A stretch of DNA of 32,660 bases from Paenibacillus sabuli (GCF_014705605.1 NZ_JACXIZ010000001.1:1-32660), one strand, 5' to 3'. Shown: positions 15,453 through 25,347, counted from the first letter of the stretch. Numbers and translations are program-made. The notes: generated by a model from the letters alone, not told the origin.

Positions 15453-17792
15453 ATGGGAAATCAAAAAAAACCGCCCTTTCACAAAGGATTGTTTTTTACT
15501 GCGCTCACGTCCTATCTTATCGTTTTGCTGATTCCGGTCCTTACCGGGATCTTGATCTATCTGAGAACCGAGGAAACCATTTCACGGGAAATTAACCGTG
15601 CGAACAAAGCATTACTCACCCAAGTTCAACAGGAAATGGATAATTATGTTCGCAATATTTACAGGATAAGTTTGGAAATCGCATTTAACGCTAAGTTGCC
15701 CGACTTCTTGAATCGATATGCCGATATTCCCGATTCACAACGGTATAAGTTGGTTCAACTGATTCAAGATTTCACGCTTTACGCGGCGCTAAGCGATTCG
15801 GTGGACGCTTTTTATGTCTATGTGTTAAGCGGGAATTACGTCATATCGAATCATGTGTATGCCAAAGCGCCGCTTTTTCACCAAATGCACGATTTTTCAA
15901 AAGACATGGGGTATGACGAGTGGTTCGCGCGTTTGAACGAATCGCACTCTGGGGAATTTGTCAGGCAGGAGAACGGCAAAACGGTTTACATCCAATCGCT
16001 GCCGATGAATTCCGATCGTTCTCCTGCCGGGAACCTGGTCATTCTAGTAAACCATGATAAGTTACAGGAGCTATTGGAGGGTACTCGTTGGACGGAACGC
16101 GGGAATACGTATATTTTAAACAGTAGTAATGAAACCATATCTTCGTCCGGATCCGCTCCATTTCGCTATGATGTACTTTATGAAGATTTGCTCCAAGAAC
16201 AAGATACGTTGATCAAGGAAATGGATGGAACACGAGTTGTGCTGTCATACATCACCTCTGAACATACCGACTGGAAGTATATTTCGGTCTTGCCGTATGA
16301 GTTATTTATGGAAAAAGCCGCGTATGTTCGCAATCTAACCATCGGAGGCCTGCTGGTTTGTTTCATTCTGGGTATTTGGATGGCATGGTACTTTGCTAGG
16401 CGAAATGTTCGCCCCGTTCGTGAAATTGTCAACTTGCTTCGAAATAAAGGCGAACCTATAACGGGAGAAGCAGATAATGAATTTCATTTTATCCGAGAGA
16501 ATTTATCCGCCACGCTGGAGCAGTTTCAAGACATACGCCATCGTTTGGAAAATCAGAAAAGTGCCTTGCGATCCAACTTTCTGGCACGGGTTTTGAAAGG
16601 ACAACTGGAATCGGATTTGCCTGTGGAGGATACATTGGCTTCGTATGACGTCCATTTTCCTACGGATCGATTTGCCGTGCTTCTGATTTATATTGAAGAT
16701 TATCATGGTTTGTTTCGGGAAGATCTCAAAGGAGATGAGACAGAGCGTTTATTCTTTGTTCGTCATATCCTGACCAACATCATTGAAGAATTAGTCGGTG
16801 TCCACTACATCGGCGTGATGGTGGAAGTTGATGACATGCTGGCCTGTCTGGTTAACAGTAAAACGGGCGAGTTGGATCCGGACGACCTGCAAGCCATTGC
16901 CGAGGAGGCACACCGATTTATTGCGGAAAAATTCTTCATTCACTTCACGGGGGCTATCAGTCGGGTTCACGAAAAAATTTCAGGTATAGCTGCAGCTTAT
17001 CAAGAAGCGGTGGAAACGATGGAATATCGAATTGTAATCGGTTCCAATCGAATTCACAGGCAGGAGAACACGAGAAATCACGGGGGAGAACCTAAGAAGT
17101 ACATGTATTCGATTCAAGTAGAACAGCGCTTTATCAATACAATCAAGTCCGGAGAAATTGACGAAGCCCGTCAAGTACTAAGCACTTTATTCAAACAAAG
17201 CCGGGAAGAGGTGAATTTGTCTGTATCCATGGCCAAATGTTTGATGTTTGATATGGTCGGGACAATGATTAAGACGTTGGACGAATTAGATCTTGAACAG
17301 GGCCGATCGAATTTGCCTTTTGATGATGCACAGATGATCTCGGGATTGATGCAAAGCGAGACGATGCAGCAAATGGAAGAGAAAATGCTCGAATTGCTAG
17401 AGTTTGTTTGTACGCATATTGATGCCAAAAAGCAAAGCCGGAATGTGCAGCTAAAAGATGAGGTGGAACAGTTCATTCTGACTCATTACTCCGATTCTAA
17501 TTTATCCATTTCTTCCATCGCAGAGCATTTCGATATGAATCCGGCTTATCTCTCCAGGTTTTTCAAGGAACAGTCGGGTGAAGGGATGGTAGATTTTATC
17601 CATCTAACCCGCATTAAAGAAGGGAAAAAATGTATGGAAAATGAAGGTTTAACCATTGCAGAAACGGCAGAAAAAATCGGCTTTGTCAATAGTAATTCGT
17701 TTATTCGAACGTTTAAGAAATACGAAGGCATCACGCCCGGGAAGTACAAATCCATCTTTCATATCAAACATGAGGGAGGTACGAAGAAATGA
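15453..17792 (+). CDS. Membrane-anchored AraC-family regulator with extracellular sensor
   Basis: The 779-residue protein has a transmembrane helix at about residues 13-37, an extracellular sensor of roughly 255 residues of the Cache-like type, a second helix at about 296-318 followed by a HAMP-like segment (ARRNVRPVREIV), a cytoplasmic middle region, and an AraC-type double helix-turn-helix at about 667-770 (LSISSIAEHFDMNPAYLSRF and then LTIAETAEKIGFVNSNSFIR). Such one-component proteins sense sugars at the membrane and activate neighbouring transporter and enzyme genes. ATG 15453 is chosen; GTG 15441 is an alternative and both have weak ribosome sites. The stop codon overlaps the lyase start (ATGA), so the two are translationally coupled. 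Confidence 0.9.
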   Translation: MGNQKKPPFHKGLFFTALTSYLIVLLIPVLTGILIYLRTEETISREINRANKALLTQVQQEMDNYVRNIYRISLEIAFNAKLPDFLNRYADIPDSQRYKLVQLIQDFTLYAALSDSVDAFYVYVLSGNYVISNHVYAKAPLFHQMHDFSKDMGYDEWFARLNESHSGEFVRQENGKTVYIQSLPMNSDRSPAGNLVILVNHDKLQELLEGTRWTERGNTYILNSSNETISSSGSAPFRYDVLYEDLLQEQDTLIKEMDGTRVVLSYITSEHTDWKYISVLPYELFMEKAAYVRNLTIGGLLVCFILGIWMAWYFARRNVRPVREIVNLLRNKGEPITGEADNEFHFIRENLSATLEQFQDIRHRLENQKSALRSNFLARVLKGQLESDLPVEDTLASYDVHFPTDRFAVLLIYIEDYHGLFREDLKGDETERLFFVRHILTNIIEELVGVHYIGVMVEVDDMLACLVNSKTGELDPDDLQAIAEEAHRFIAEKFFIHFTGAISRVHEKISGIAAAYQEAVETMEYRIVIGSNRIHRQENTRNHGGEPKKYMYSIQVEQRFINTIKSGEIDEARQVLSTLFKQSREEVNLSVSMAKCLMFDMVGTMIKTLDELDLEQGRSNLPFDDAQMISGLMQSETMQQMEEKMLELLEFVCTHIDAKKQSRNVQLKDEVEQFILTHYSDSNLSISSIAEHFDMNPAYLSRFFKEQSGEGMVDFIHLTRIKEGKKCMENEGLTIAETAEKIGFVNSNSFIRTFKKYEGITPGKYKSIFHIKHEGGTKK

Positions 17793-20700
17793 AAGCGTTT
17801 CAAAAAAACATTGCGGTATGGATGATAGGGGTCTTGCTGGCGACGCTCTATACACCTGGTTTTTGGTTTGAAGAAGTTCAAGCTGAATCAGGTGAACTGG
17901 TGAAAAATCCAAGTTTTGAACAGGGCACAGCCAATTGGAACACCTGGGGGCAGAACGCAAACTTCACTGTAACGGAAGAGGTGTATCGGTCTGGACAATC
18001 GTCCTTGCAAGTGGAGTTGAATGGAGGGACGGCGGGTGTGATTCAGAACATTCAGGTGAGCGGGGGAAGTCATTATCGCTTTGGGATGTGGGTGAAGGGC
18101 GAGCCGCTGGCTGCGAATGGTGCTGTCACCGCCAGACTGACGGTATTTGACGGGAACGGAACCCGGCTTTGGGATGCGCAGGAAAGGCCGGATATGGCGG
18201 TTACGGGGAATGCGGATTGGACCTATGTAGAGGAAATTGTAACAATGCCTGATGAAGCGGTGCGTGTACAGATCCAACCGTACTTCCGATGGAGGGGCAC
18301 CTTCTGGATTGATGATGTGGTTTGGAAAGAATACGTACCGTTGGATCATATCGAGTTGAGTCCGGCTTATTTGTATCTCGATGAAGAAGATTCCGTTGCA
18401 TTGGAAGTGGTACGAACCCCCGTTGATGCGACCGATTCCGATTTAACCTGGTCTTCTTCCCATCCTGATGTGGCGACTGTAAACGAAGGGGTGGTCACCG
18501 GTACGGGGCCAGGCGGAGCCGTCATTCGAGCAGTCTCTTCGGAAGGAATAGTGGAAGCTGAGAGTGTGGTTGTGGTCGGAGCAGCCTACCCCCTCACTCT
18601 CTCGACGGTGACGGAGAACGTTTACGAGGATCAGTATGTCCAATCCGCCCTACCCACCGGGGACGGGGAGGCGAACACATACACGTATAGGATGTTAAGC
18701 GGTCCCAAGCGGGGTAAAGCTCACGTCTATCCAGATGGAAATTGGATTTATTTCCCGGATCGTGATTATTTCGGCGAAGACGCTTTCCGAGTCCTGGTTG
18801 AGGATGAAGAGGGAGGGATGGGCAGCTTTCTCATCGCCACTCCCATCCTGCCTGTTAACGACCCGCCCAGCATGGCCGACGAAGCGTATACCGTAACCGT
18901 GTTTGAAACGATTTATGGTCAATCGCATGCCCACGATTTGGAGCAAGATGAAGTGATTTTCTCCGTATACGAAGAGCCGGATCACGGGACTCTTGTCTTT
19001 CATGCAGATGGAAACTGGTCCTATCAGGCTGGTGCTCACATAGGCCAAGATCAATTTAAGGTGGAACTCTGTGATCTCGAGGAAGCATGCTCTAATGCCA
19101 CAGTGACGATTTATTCAGGACCGGATGCGGCTTCGTTAATGGACGCGTTGGAATTGCAGCATCCCGATTATTCGCATCCACGTCTGTTCGCAACGAGTTC
19201 GGATTTTGCGTTTATTCGCAATCAGATATTGGAGGGAGATCCTTTTTCGACCTGGTATGCTGATGTCGAACGGGAAGCGATTCGTCTCTTGAATGAACCG
19301 ATTGTACAGTACAATACGTCCCAACAACATGGGAGCGGTAATTTCTTGAATACCGTGGCTCGTCCGATGGTGGAGAGGATACAATACTGGGGGTTCATGT
19401 ATCAAATCAGCGGCGATGACACCTATTTTGAAAGAGCGTGGGATGATTTGGAAGCTGCTGCCGATTTTTCCGATTGGAATCCCTCTGCCTTTCTCGGAAC
19501 AGCGGAACTTTCGTTTGCTTTCGCGCTGGCGTATGACTGGTTTTATTCTGCTATGACGGTTTCGGAAAGGGAGTTGCTTAGGGAGGCGGTAATCGAAAAA
19601 GCGTTTGAACCGGCCCGAATCGTGTACCTTGGGTTAAGCGGAACGGGAATCGAACGAGGATGGTTCCGGAATCCCAACAACAAAAATGCGGTGGTGAACA
19701 GTTCGCTGGCTATGGCGGCCCTGGCGTTTGGTGAAGAGGCAACTGAAGCGGGGTTCATTCTGCAAGAGGCTTTGAAATCAATCCAAATGCATTGGGCGCT
19801 GTACGATGCTTTGGGAGGCGGTGAAGAAGGGCCCACCTATTGGGCCTATGCGTCCAAATACTGGATTGATCTCCTGGCTACATTAGGGACGGCACTTGGG
19901 ACGGACTATGGATTCTCGGCCAAATCAGGGTTGCAACATACCGGGCATCTGGCGTTGAATTTGACCGGTCCCACAGGAGCCAGTTTTAATTACAGCGATG
20001 CTACGGCTTCCAATCGCTTGTCGATTGAGGGTCAGTTGTGGCTGGCCAATCGGTTTTTGCATCCTGAGTTAGGGTGGTTCGTTCTGCAGAACGACCTCTC
20101 TGATGTGCGAAGACTGTTATGGGCGAATCCGGGTTCTTATGCTTCACCAAATGAGGTTAATCTGCCCAAGGATGCCGTTTACAACGGACAAGAAGCGGTA
20201 GCGATGATGAGAAGCGCATGGGAGGATCCGTACGCTCTCTATATCGGATCCAAAGGCGGCGACAACCAATCCAGTCACGGCGATTTGGATATCGGCAGTT
20301 TTGTTTTTGATGCGCTAGGAACACGATGGGCCATTGATCATGGCATGCAAACTTACGGGTCATCGGGGCTATGGAGTTTTGAGGACGATGCCGAACGCTG
20401 GCAATATTATAAGAAGCGAGCGGAAGGTCACAACACGCTGGTGATTAATCCTGGATTCGGACCTGATCAAGATCCGTATGCACAGGCGGAGATCACCCAT
20501 TCCGATTTTAATGAATATGGGTCGCATGTGGTGATCGACATGACACCCGCTTATCGAGAGGAAGTGTGGGATGCCAAAAGGGGCATTGCACTGATGGATT
20601 ATCGCAGGCGCATGCTGATTCAAGATGAAATTCAGGCGAAATTCCCTTCGCAAGTCGGCTGGTTTATGCATACGACGGCGGGAATTGAAGTAGATGGAAG

Positions 20701-21658
20701 CGGTAAAAAAGCGTTCCTAAAACGGGGTGACAAGCGAGTGGAAGCGGAAATCCTTTCCCCAATTGAAGCGTCTTTTACCGTTGAAGAGGCGGTTCCGCTT
20801 TCTTCATCTCCCCAACATCCGGAAAACGATAACCTCGCGAATGTGAGAAAATTGTCGGTTTGGTTGGAAGATGCGGAAGACGTCACCTTGACGATTCAGT
20901 TGACGCCCTATATGGATGGCTTTCCGCCTCCGCCAACCTCTTACGTTCCGACGCCTTTGTCCGAATGGTCTTTCTCGGCAGATCAACCTGTTGCGCTAAG
21001 CGGGATCGAGGTTGCAGGCGCTCCGCTGGCAGGGTTTGAACCCGATCGCTTGTATTATGAGGTGTCCATTCCTGAAGGGGAGTATACGGTGCCTACGGTT
21101 ACGGGCAGTGTGTACGGCGAAGCGGCGATAACCGTGACACAAGCGACAAGTATACCCGGTATAGCGGAAATTATGGTGGAACCGGCTTCATCGGGAGAAA
21201 CGGGGCTTGCCTATTATGTATTGTTCAAAACGGAATCGGGCATCGGCATTCCGCCGGACCGCACCCTCTTGGAGATCGAGGATGTTGTGGCTAGTGATGC
21301 GCAGTATGATCAAGGGAATATTCCGGCCAATGCCGCCGATGGCGATTTGTTAACCCGCTGGTCTGCTTTGGGAAGCAATCAATGGATTCGTTTTGATCTG
21401 GGACAATTAAAAACGGTGGACGGAGTAGGGATCGCCTGGATGAATGGCAACCAGAGAAGTTCTTATTTCACCTTGCAAGTGTCGGAAGATGCTCAGTCTT
21501 GGGATACGGTATATTCCGGCGAGAGCAGTGGTTCCACACTGGAATTTGAAACCTACTCCTTTAGTCCGGTACAAGCTCGTTATATTCGGATTGTGGGAGA
21601 TGGCAATTCGGTTAACGGATGGAACAGCATTAACGAAGTGATTGTTTTGGAAGAATAG
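17789..21658 (+). CDS. Secreted multidomain heparinase II/III-family polysaccharide lyase
   Basis: The 1289-residue protein has a signal peptide (about 1-31, ending VQA). Then come a carbohydrate-binding-like jelly roll (about 36-185, starting LVKNPSFEQGTANW), a Big2-type bacterial Ig domain (about 188-262), two cadherin/VCBS-like repeats each with a DGNW and Y-F/Q-D signature (about 265-445), an alpha/alpha toroid (about 450-790), a heparinase II/III-type beta sandwich (about 800-1060), and a C-terminal F5/8-type-C-like domain (about 1160-1289). Possible active-site residues are N631 to N637, Y684 in EEGPTYWAY, H830 in SHGDLDIGSF and H881 in GHNTL. It lacks an S-layer anchor or sortase signal. 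Polysaccharide lyases of this clan cleave uronate-containing glycans; two sulfatase genes directly downstream point to a sulfated one. The PL family number cannot be settled here. Confidence 0.88.
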   Translation: MKAFQKNIAVWMIGVLLATLYTPGFWFEEVQAESGELVKNPSFEQGTANWNTWGQNANFTVTEEVYRSGQSSLQVELNGGTAGVIQNIQVSGGSHYRFGMWVKGEPLAANGAVTARLTVFDGNGTRLWDAQERPDMAVTGNADWTYVEEIVTMPDEAVRVQIQPYFRWRGTFWIDDVVWKEYVPLDHIELSPAYLYLDEEDSVALEVVRTPVDATDSDLTWSSSHPDVATVNEGVVTGTGPGGAVIRAVSSEGIVEAESVVVVGAAYPLTLSTVTENVYEDQYVQSALPTGDGEANTYTYRMLSGPKRGKAHVYPDGNWIYFPDRDYFGEDAFRVLVEDEEGGMGSFLIATPILPVNDPPSMADEAYTVTVFETIYGQSHAHDLEQDEVIFSVYEEPDHGTLVFHADGNWSYQAGAHIGQDQFKVELCDLEEACSNATVTIYSGPDAASLMDALELQHPDYSHPRLFATSSDFAFIRNQILEGDPFSTWYADVEREAIRLLNEPIVQYNTSQQHGSGNFLNTVARPMVERIQYWGFMYQISGDDTYFERAWDDLEAAADFSDWNPSAFLGTAELSFAFALAYDWFYSAMTVSERELLREAVIEKAFEPARIVYLGLSGTGIERGWFRNPNNKNAVVNSSLAMAALAFGEEATEAGFILQEALKSIQMHWALYDALGGGEEGPTYWAYASKYWIDLLATLGTALGTDYGFSAKSGLQHTGHLALNLTGPTGASFNYSDATASNRLSIEGQLWLANRFLHPELGWFVLQNDLSDVRRLLWANPGSYASPNEVNLPKDAVYNGQEAVAMMRSAWEDPYALYIGSKGGDNQSSHGDLDIGSFVFDALGTRWAIDHGMQTYGSSGLWSFEDDAERWQYYKKRAEGHNTLVINPGFGPDQDPYAQAEITHSDFNEYGSHVVIDMTPAYREEVWDAKRGIALMDYRRRMLIQDEIQAKFPSQVGWFMHTTAGIEVDGSGKKAFLKRGDKRVEAEILSPIEASFTVEEAVPLSSSPQHPENDNLANVRKLSVWLEDAEDVTLTIQLTPYMDGFPPPPTSYVPTPLSEWSFSADQPVALSGIEVAGAPLAGFEPDRLYYEVSIPEGEYTVPTVTGSVYGEAAITVTQATSIPGIAEIMVEPASSGETGLAYYVLFKTESGIGIPPDRTLLEIEDVVASDAQYDQGNIPANAADGDLLTRWSALGSNQWIRFDLGQLKTVDGVGIAWMNGNQRSSYFTLQVSEDAQSWDTVYSGESSGSTLEFETYSFSPVQARYIRIVGDGNSVNGWNSINEVIVLEE

Positions 21659-21683
21659 CGGAGGCGTATAGGAGGAGGTCGGT

Positions 21684-23165
21684 ATGGTGGGGAAAGAGAG
21701 GCCGAATGTATTAATTTTTATGACGGATCAGCAACAAGCGTCTGTCACGGAAGCGGGTCATCCGTGTCGTCTGCCCAATCTGGATCGGATAGCGGCGGAG
21801 GGAGTCCGATTTAATCGGGCGTATCCGCCGATGGCGCACTGCTGCCCCGCGAGGGCATCCATGATGACCGGGCTCTACCCGTCCCAACATGGCATGTACA
21901 ACAACTGCTTGAACGATCAAGCTGTGAACCGTTCGCTAAACGACGGGGTGGAGACGTTCTCTGAAAAGCTGAAAGATGCGGGGTATGATCTGTATTTCAG
22001 CGGTAAATGGCATGTTTCAGCAACCGAAAATCCTGTGGAACGCGGTTGGAAGGAATTGTTTGTCGGGGCCCCGAAAGGGGCCATCATGGGAACTCGACGG
22101 CAACGCTATCAAGTGGATCATGAAAAGTATAAGGCTGAACAGAGGCGGGAGCGTCAGCGTGGTGAGCTTGCGCGTCCGGGCTGGGGCCATGTGAAGTTGT
22201 ATGGAGCGTCGGAAATGGCGTATGAAGAGCTCAGGGATTACGAAGCGGTAAAACGGGGCATCGCGCAGTTGGATCAGTTGAAATCCAGTTGTGATCCATG
22301 GTGTATGTACATCGGGGTCACTGGTCCGCATGATCCTTTCATCATACCGGAAAAGTATGCTTCTATGTATGAGCCGAAGTCCATCCCGCTTCCGCCCAAC
22401 TATCATGATGACCTGGCGGACAAACCGGGTGTATACCGCAAAATACGAAAAGTGTTTCAACCGTTTGGCGATGATGAGGTCAGGGAGTCGATAGCACATT
22501 ATTGGGGTTACTGCACGATGATGGACGATATGTTTGGCGAAGTCTTGGATACGTTGGAGCAGAACGGGCAATTGGACGATACCTTGATCCTGTTTTTGTC
22601 CGACCATGGGGAGCATGCGGGAGCGCACGGCTTGTATTGCAAGGGCATCAGCATGTTTGAAGAGGGCTATCGCGTACCGATGATCATCAGGTGGCCGGGA
22701 GGCGTGAGCAACCCGGGGAGATCGTGTGATGCTTTTGTGACGTTAATGGACATTGCACCGACGTTACTAGAAGCCGCCGGAGCTAAGGAACTGCCCCGTT
22801 GTGCGGGACGAAGCTTGCGCCCCTTTCTTGAAGACGCGGGACCGCCAAACGATTGGCGGGACAGTGTATATGCGCAATGTAATGGGGTGGAGGTGTTCTA
22901 CACAAGTCGGATGGTACGAACCGACCGATACAAATTTGTGTTTCATGCGACCGATATCAATGAGCTGTATGATTTGGAAGCGGATCCGCATGAAATGCGA
23001 AACATAATTGATCTTCCGGAAATGGCAGATGTGGTCGAGAGGATGTACGGCAAAATGTGGGCACACGCATTTGAGAGCGAAGACACGATTTTTAATCCGT
23101 ATGTGACAGTGGCGACAGCGGACTTGGGTCCGGGGCTGTTCGGAGGGAGTGAGTCCAACTCATGA
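21684..23165 (+). CDS. Formylglycine-dependent sulfatase 1 (cytoplasmic)
   Basis: The 493-residue protein belongs to the type I sulfatase/alkaline phosphatase superfamily. The maturation motif C-x-P-x-R is C53-C-P-A-R57, with C53 converted to formylglycine. Calcium and sulfate ligands visible include D15 and Q16 (MTDQQ), K108 and H110 (SGKWH), H216 (GPHDP), D307 and H308 (SDHGEH), and K320. There is no signal peptide, so it should act in the cytoplasm on imported sulfated sugars, unlike the secreted lyase upstream. It begins 25 bases after the lyase with AGGAGG and overlaps sulfatase 2 by four bases. No formylglycine-generating enzyme or anaerobic maturase is encoded in the window. Confidence 0.93.
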   Translation: MVGKERPNVLIFMTDQQQASVTEAGHPCRLPNLDRIAAEGVRFNRAYPPMAHCCPARASMMTGLYPSQHGMYNNCLNDQAVNRSLNDGVETFSEKLKDAGYDLYFSGKWHVSATENPVERGWKELFVGAPKGAIMGTRRQRYQVDHEKYKAEQRRERQRGELARPGWGHVKLYGASEMAYEELRDYEAVKRGIAQLDQLKSSCDPWCMYIGVTGPHDPFIIPEKYASMYEPKSIPLPPNYHDDLADKPGVYRKIRKVFQPFGDDEVRESIAHYWGYCTMMDDMFGEVLDTLEQNGQLDDTLILFLSDHGEHAGAHGLYCKGISMFEEGYRVPMIIRWPGGVSNPGRSCDAFVTLMDIAPTLLEAAGAKELPRCAGRSLRPFLEDAGPPNDWRDSVYAQCNGVEVFYTSRMVRTDRYKFVFHATDINELYDLEADPHEMRNIIDLPEMADVVERMYGKMWAHAFESEDTIFNPYVTVATADLGPGLFGGSESNS

Positions 23166-24523
23166 CGAGTGGAACGAAGCAAAGAGAAAAGCCGAATGTG
23201 ATCGTTTTTTTTACCGACCAGCAGCGCTGGGACACGCTGGGTCTTCACGGAAACGCGCTTGATCTGACGCCGAATCTGGACCGATTTGCTATGCAGAATA
23301 CGCATGTCTACAACGGTTTTACGTGCCAGCCGCTGTGCGGACCTGCACGGTCCAGTATGCAGACGGGTTTGTACCCGACGGTAACGGGATGTTATCGCAA
23401 TACACATCCACTGCCAAGCGATTGTACTACGTTGGCCAGCGTGTTTAATGAGGCGGGTTACCGTACCGGCTATATCGGCAAGTGGCATTTGGCCGGTGAG
23501 AATCCAGTCCCTGCTGATCAGCGGGGCGGGTATCGCGATTGGCTGGCTTCCAATACGCCGGAATTGACATCCGAGCCCTATGATGCGGTGTTGTGGGACA
23601 ACGACAACCGTGAGGTTAGGTTGCCCGGGTATCGTGTCGATGCGCTGACAGATGCTGCCATTCACTATGTGGATCGACATAAAGAGGACGCCTTCTTCTT
23701 GTTCCTGTCATTGCTAGAGCCTCATCAGCAAAATAGGCTGGATGATTATGTTGCACCGGACGGGTATCGCGAGCGTTATCAATCCCGCAACGTGCCGCCA
23801 GATCTAGCCGCGTTAGGAGGGAGCGCTCATCAGCATCTCGGTGGCTATTATGGGATGGTCAAGCGTATTGATGAAAATTTTGGACGGTTGTTGGATGCGT
23901 TAAAGAGTCTGCATTTGCTGGAAAATACGATCGTACTGTTTACCTCCGATCACGGCTGTCATTTCAAAACGAGAAACCACTTGTATAAACAGTCTTGTCA
24001 TGAGAGCTCGATCCGAATTCCCATGGTGTTGGGCGGTCCCGGTTTCGAATGCGGGGGGCAGTTGCGGCAACTCGTCAGTCTCATTGATTTGCCCCCGACG
24101 TTGATTGACGCCGCAGGCCTTGCCGTGCCCCACCATTTTCAAGGACGCTCTTTGATTCCCTTAATACGGAGGGAAGAGACGGCTTGGCCGGACGACGTGT
24201 TCATCCAGATCAGCGGTGTCCGGACGGGGCGTGCGGTCAGGAGTAGGCGTTGGAAGTACAGTGTGCACGCACCGTATCAGGATGGGGAGCGTGAGGCCGG
24301 TTCGGATTACTATGAAGAAGAATGCTTGTACGATCTGGAGACAGACCCATATGAGTTGACGAATTTGGTTGGGCTGGAATCGCACCGTGAGACAGCAGAC
24401 CGGATGCGTGAACGGTTACTGCGCCGAATGGAGGAAGCCGGGGAAGCCTTGCCGGCTGTAACGTCGGCGTCAGTTCGCCCTGGGGGGCAGCGGCGGGTTG
24501 CTGCTCAGGAAGCGTTGCAGTAA
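23162..24523 (+). CDS. Formylglycine-dependent sulfatase 2 (cytoplasmic)
   Basis: The 453-residue protein is a second type I sulfatase, clearly divergent from the first. Its maturation motif is C59-G-P-A-R63; metal and sulfate ligands include D19 and Q20 (FTDQQ), K107 and H109 (IGKWH), H188 in LLEPHQ, D263 and H264 (TSDHG), and K276. The LLEPHQQNRLDDY stretch following is typical of a sulfatase subgroup found with glycosaminoglycan-type genes in Bacillota. No signal peptide is present. The start overlaps the stop of sulfatase 1 (ATGA), so the pair is translationally coupled and probably removes sulfate from two different positions of one oligosaccharide. It is the last gene of the operon and no clear terminator follows. 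Confidence 0.93.
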   Translation: MTSGTKQREKPNVIVFFTDQQRWDTLGLHGNALDLTPNLDRFAMQNTHVYNGFTCQPLCGPARSSMQTGLYPTVTGCYRNTHPLPSDCTTLASVFNEAGYRTGYIGKWHLAGENPVPADQRGGYRDWLASNTPELTSEPYDAVLWDNDNREVRLPGYRVDALTDAAIHYVDRHKEDAFFLFLSLLEPHQQNRLDDYVAPDGYRERYQSRNVPPDLAALGGSAHQHLGGYYGMVKRIDENFGRLLDALKSLHLLENTIVLFTSDHGCHFKTRNHLYKQSCHESSIRIPMVLGGPGFECGGQLRQLVSLIDLPPTLIDAAGLAVPHHFQGRSLIPLIRREETAWPDDVFIQISGVRTGRAVRSRRWKYSVHAPYQDGEREAGSDYYEEECLYDLETDPYELTNLVGLESHRETADRMRERLLRRMEEAGEALPAVTSASVRPGGQRRVAAQEALQ

Positions 24524-24931
24524 GGTGGTCGTGGGATTCTTTTCTGTACGTCTGGATAAGTACGAGAAGAAAACGATCTCGCTCTGGGGGGGGATAAAGC
24601 CACCGGGAAAGTGATCGGAACCACCGGTTTTATCTCTTGGGATATAAAAAATGCAAAAGCAAAATTGGGCTATGCGTTATCGCGAGCCTTTTGGAATCGC
24701 GGGCATATGACCGAGGCTGTAAAATGCGTCATTGCTTTTGGGTTTGAACGAATGAAAGTAGTAAGAATCGAAGCAAGATGTCATCCGGAAAATACAGGCT
24801 CTTACCGAGTGATGGAAAAATCGGGGATGGAATTTGAAGGGATTCTCAGGAAACATATACTCGTTAAAGGCGCGCATGAGGATGTTAGAATGTACGCAAT
24901 AATTAAGGAAGGGGGATTCCAGAAGAATTGA
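24524..24931 (+). pseudogene. GNAT acetyltransferase (RimJ/RimL-like), truncated and frameshifted
   Basis: From about 24531 one frame reads VRLDKYEKKTISLWGG, and after a run of eight G (24586-24593) another frame continues DKATGKVIGTTGFISWDIKN. Joined, they form the usual middle of a RimJ/RimL-type acetyltransferase. Later motifs LGYALSRAFWNRGHMTEAVK (acetyl-CoA loop region) and ARCHPENTGSYRVMEKSGM are intact through the stop at 24929-24931. One more G or two fewer would restore the frame. The first 50 to 60 residues of a normal protein are missing, apparently lost at the junction with the sulfatase operon. A GTG at 24611 could start a 106-residue product, but it would lack the N-terminal strands. 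Confidence 0.75.
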
Positions 24932-24963
24932 ACGGTTAACATACTAAGAGAGGATGGCCAGAT

Positions 24964-25323
24964 ATGGAAGATGTATCAGATGACGAAAAGGTAGAATCTA
25001 TAAGAGCGTTCCAATCTACAATCCGCAAATTAGAAACTGCTCGTGCTCAGATGACTCGGAAAGGTGTGAGCCTAACTTTGATCGAGAAAAGACTAAGCGC
25101 TTTATCCATTGGCTTGGCTATTCTGGAAAACGTCTGGCATCAGAAGCCGCATCCTTACCTTCAGGCCGAACTGTCGACGGCTCGCCAAGTATTAGATGGA
25201 TTACTTCCATCCATCAAGTCCAGCTACGATAAGGCAAAAGCAGGCAGTCCGCAAAGCACGCTTTTAAAGAGGAGAATCCAGTCATTGGAATGGGCTATCC
25301 GCGCAATGGATGAGCAGCTTTAG
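24964..25323 (+). CDS. Conserved-looking helical protein of unknown function, 119 aa
   Basis: I do not recognise the family. The protein appears wholly alpha-helical and soluble. An N-terminal acidic stretch is followed by helices with regular Leu/Ile spacing (FQSTIRKLETARAQM, then LIEKRLSALSIGLAILENVW) and a second repeat-like helix pair near the C-terminus (LLKRRIQSLEWAIRAMDEQL), which looks like a duplicated R-x-x-x-L-x-x-A/L pattern. ATG 24964 follows AGAGAGGA. It ends one base before the annotated upstream boundary of the HAD gene and is probably cotranscribed with it. Confidence 0.7.
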   Translation: MEDVSDDEKVESIRAFQSTIRKLETARAQMTRKGVSLTLIEKRLSALSIGLAILENVWHQKPHPYLQAELSTARQVLDGLLPSIKSSYDKAKAGSPQSTLLKRRIQSLEWAIRAMDEQL

Positions 25324-25347
25324 TTGACACAAGGGGGACCGGCGCAT

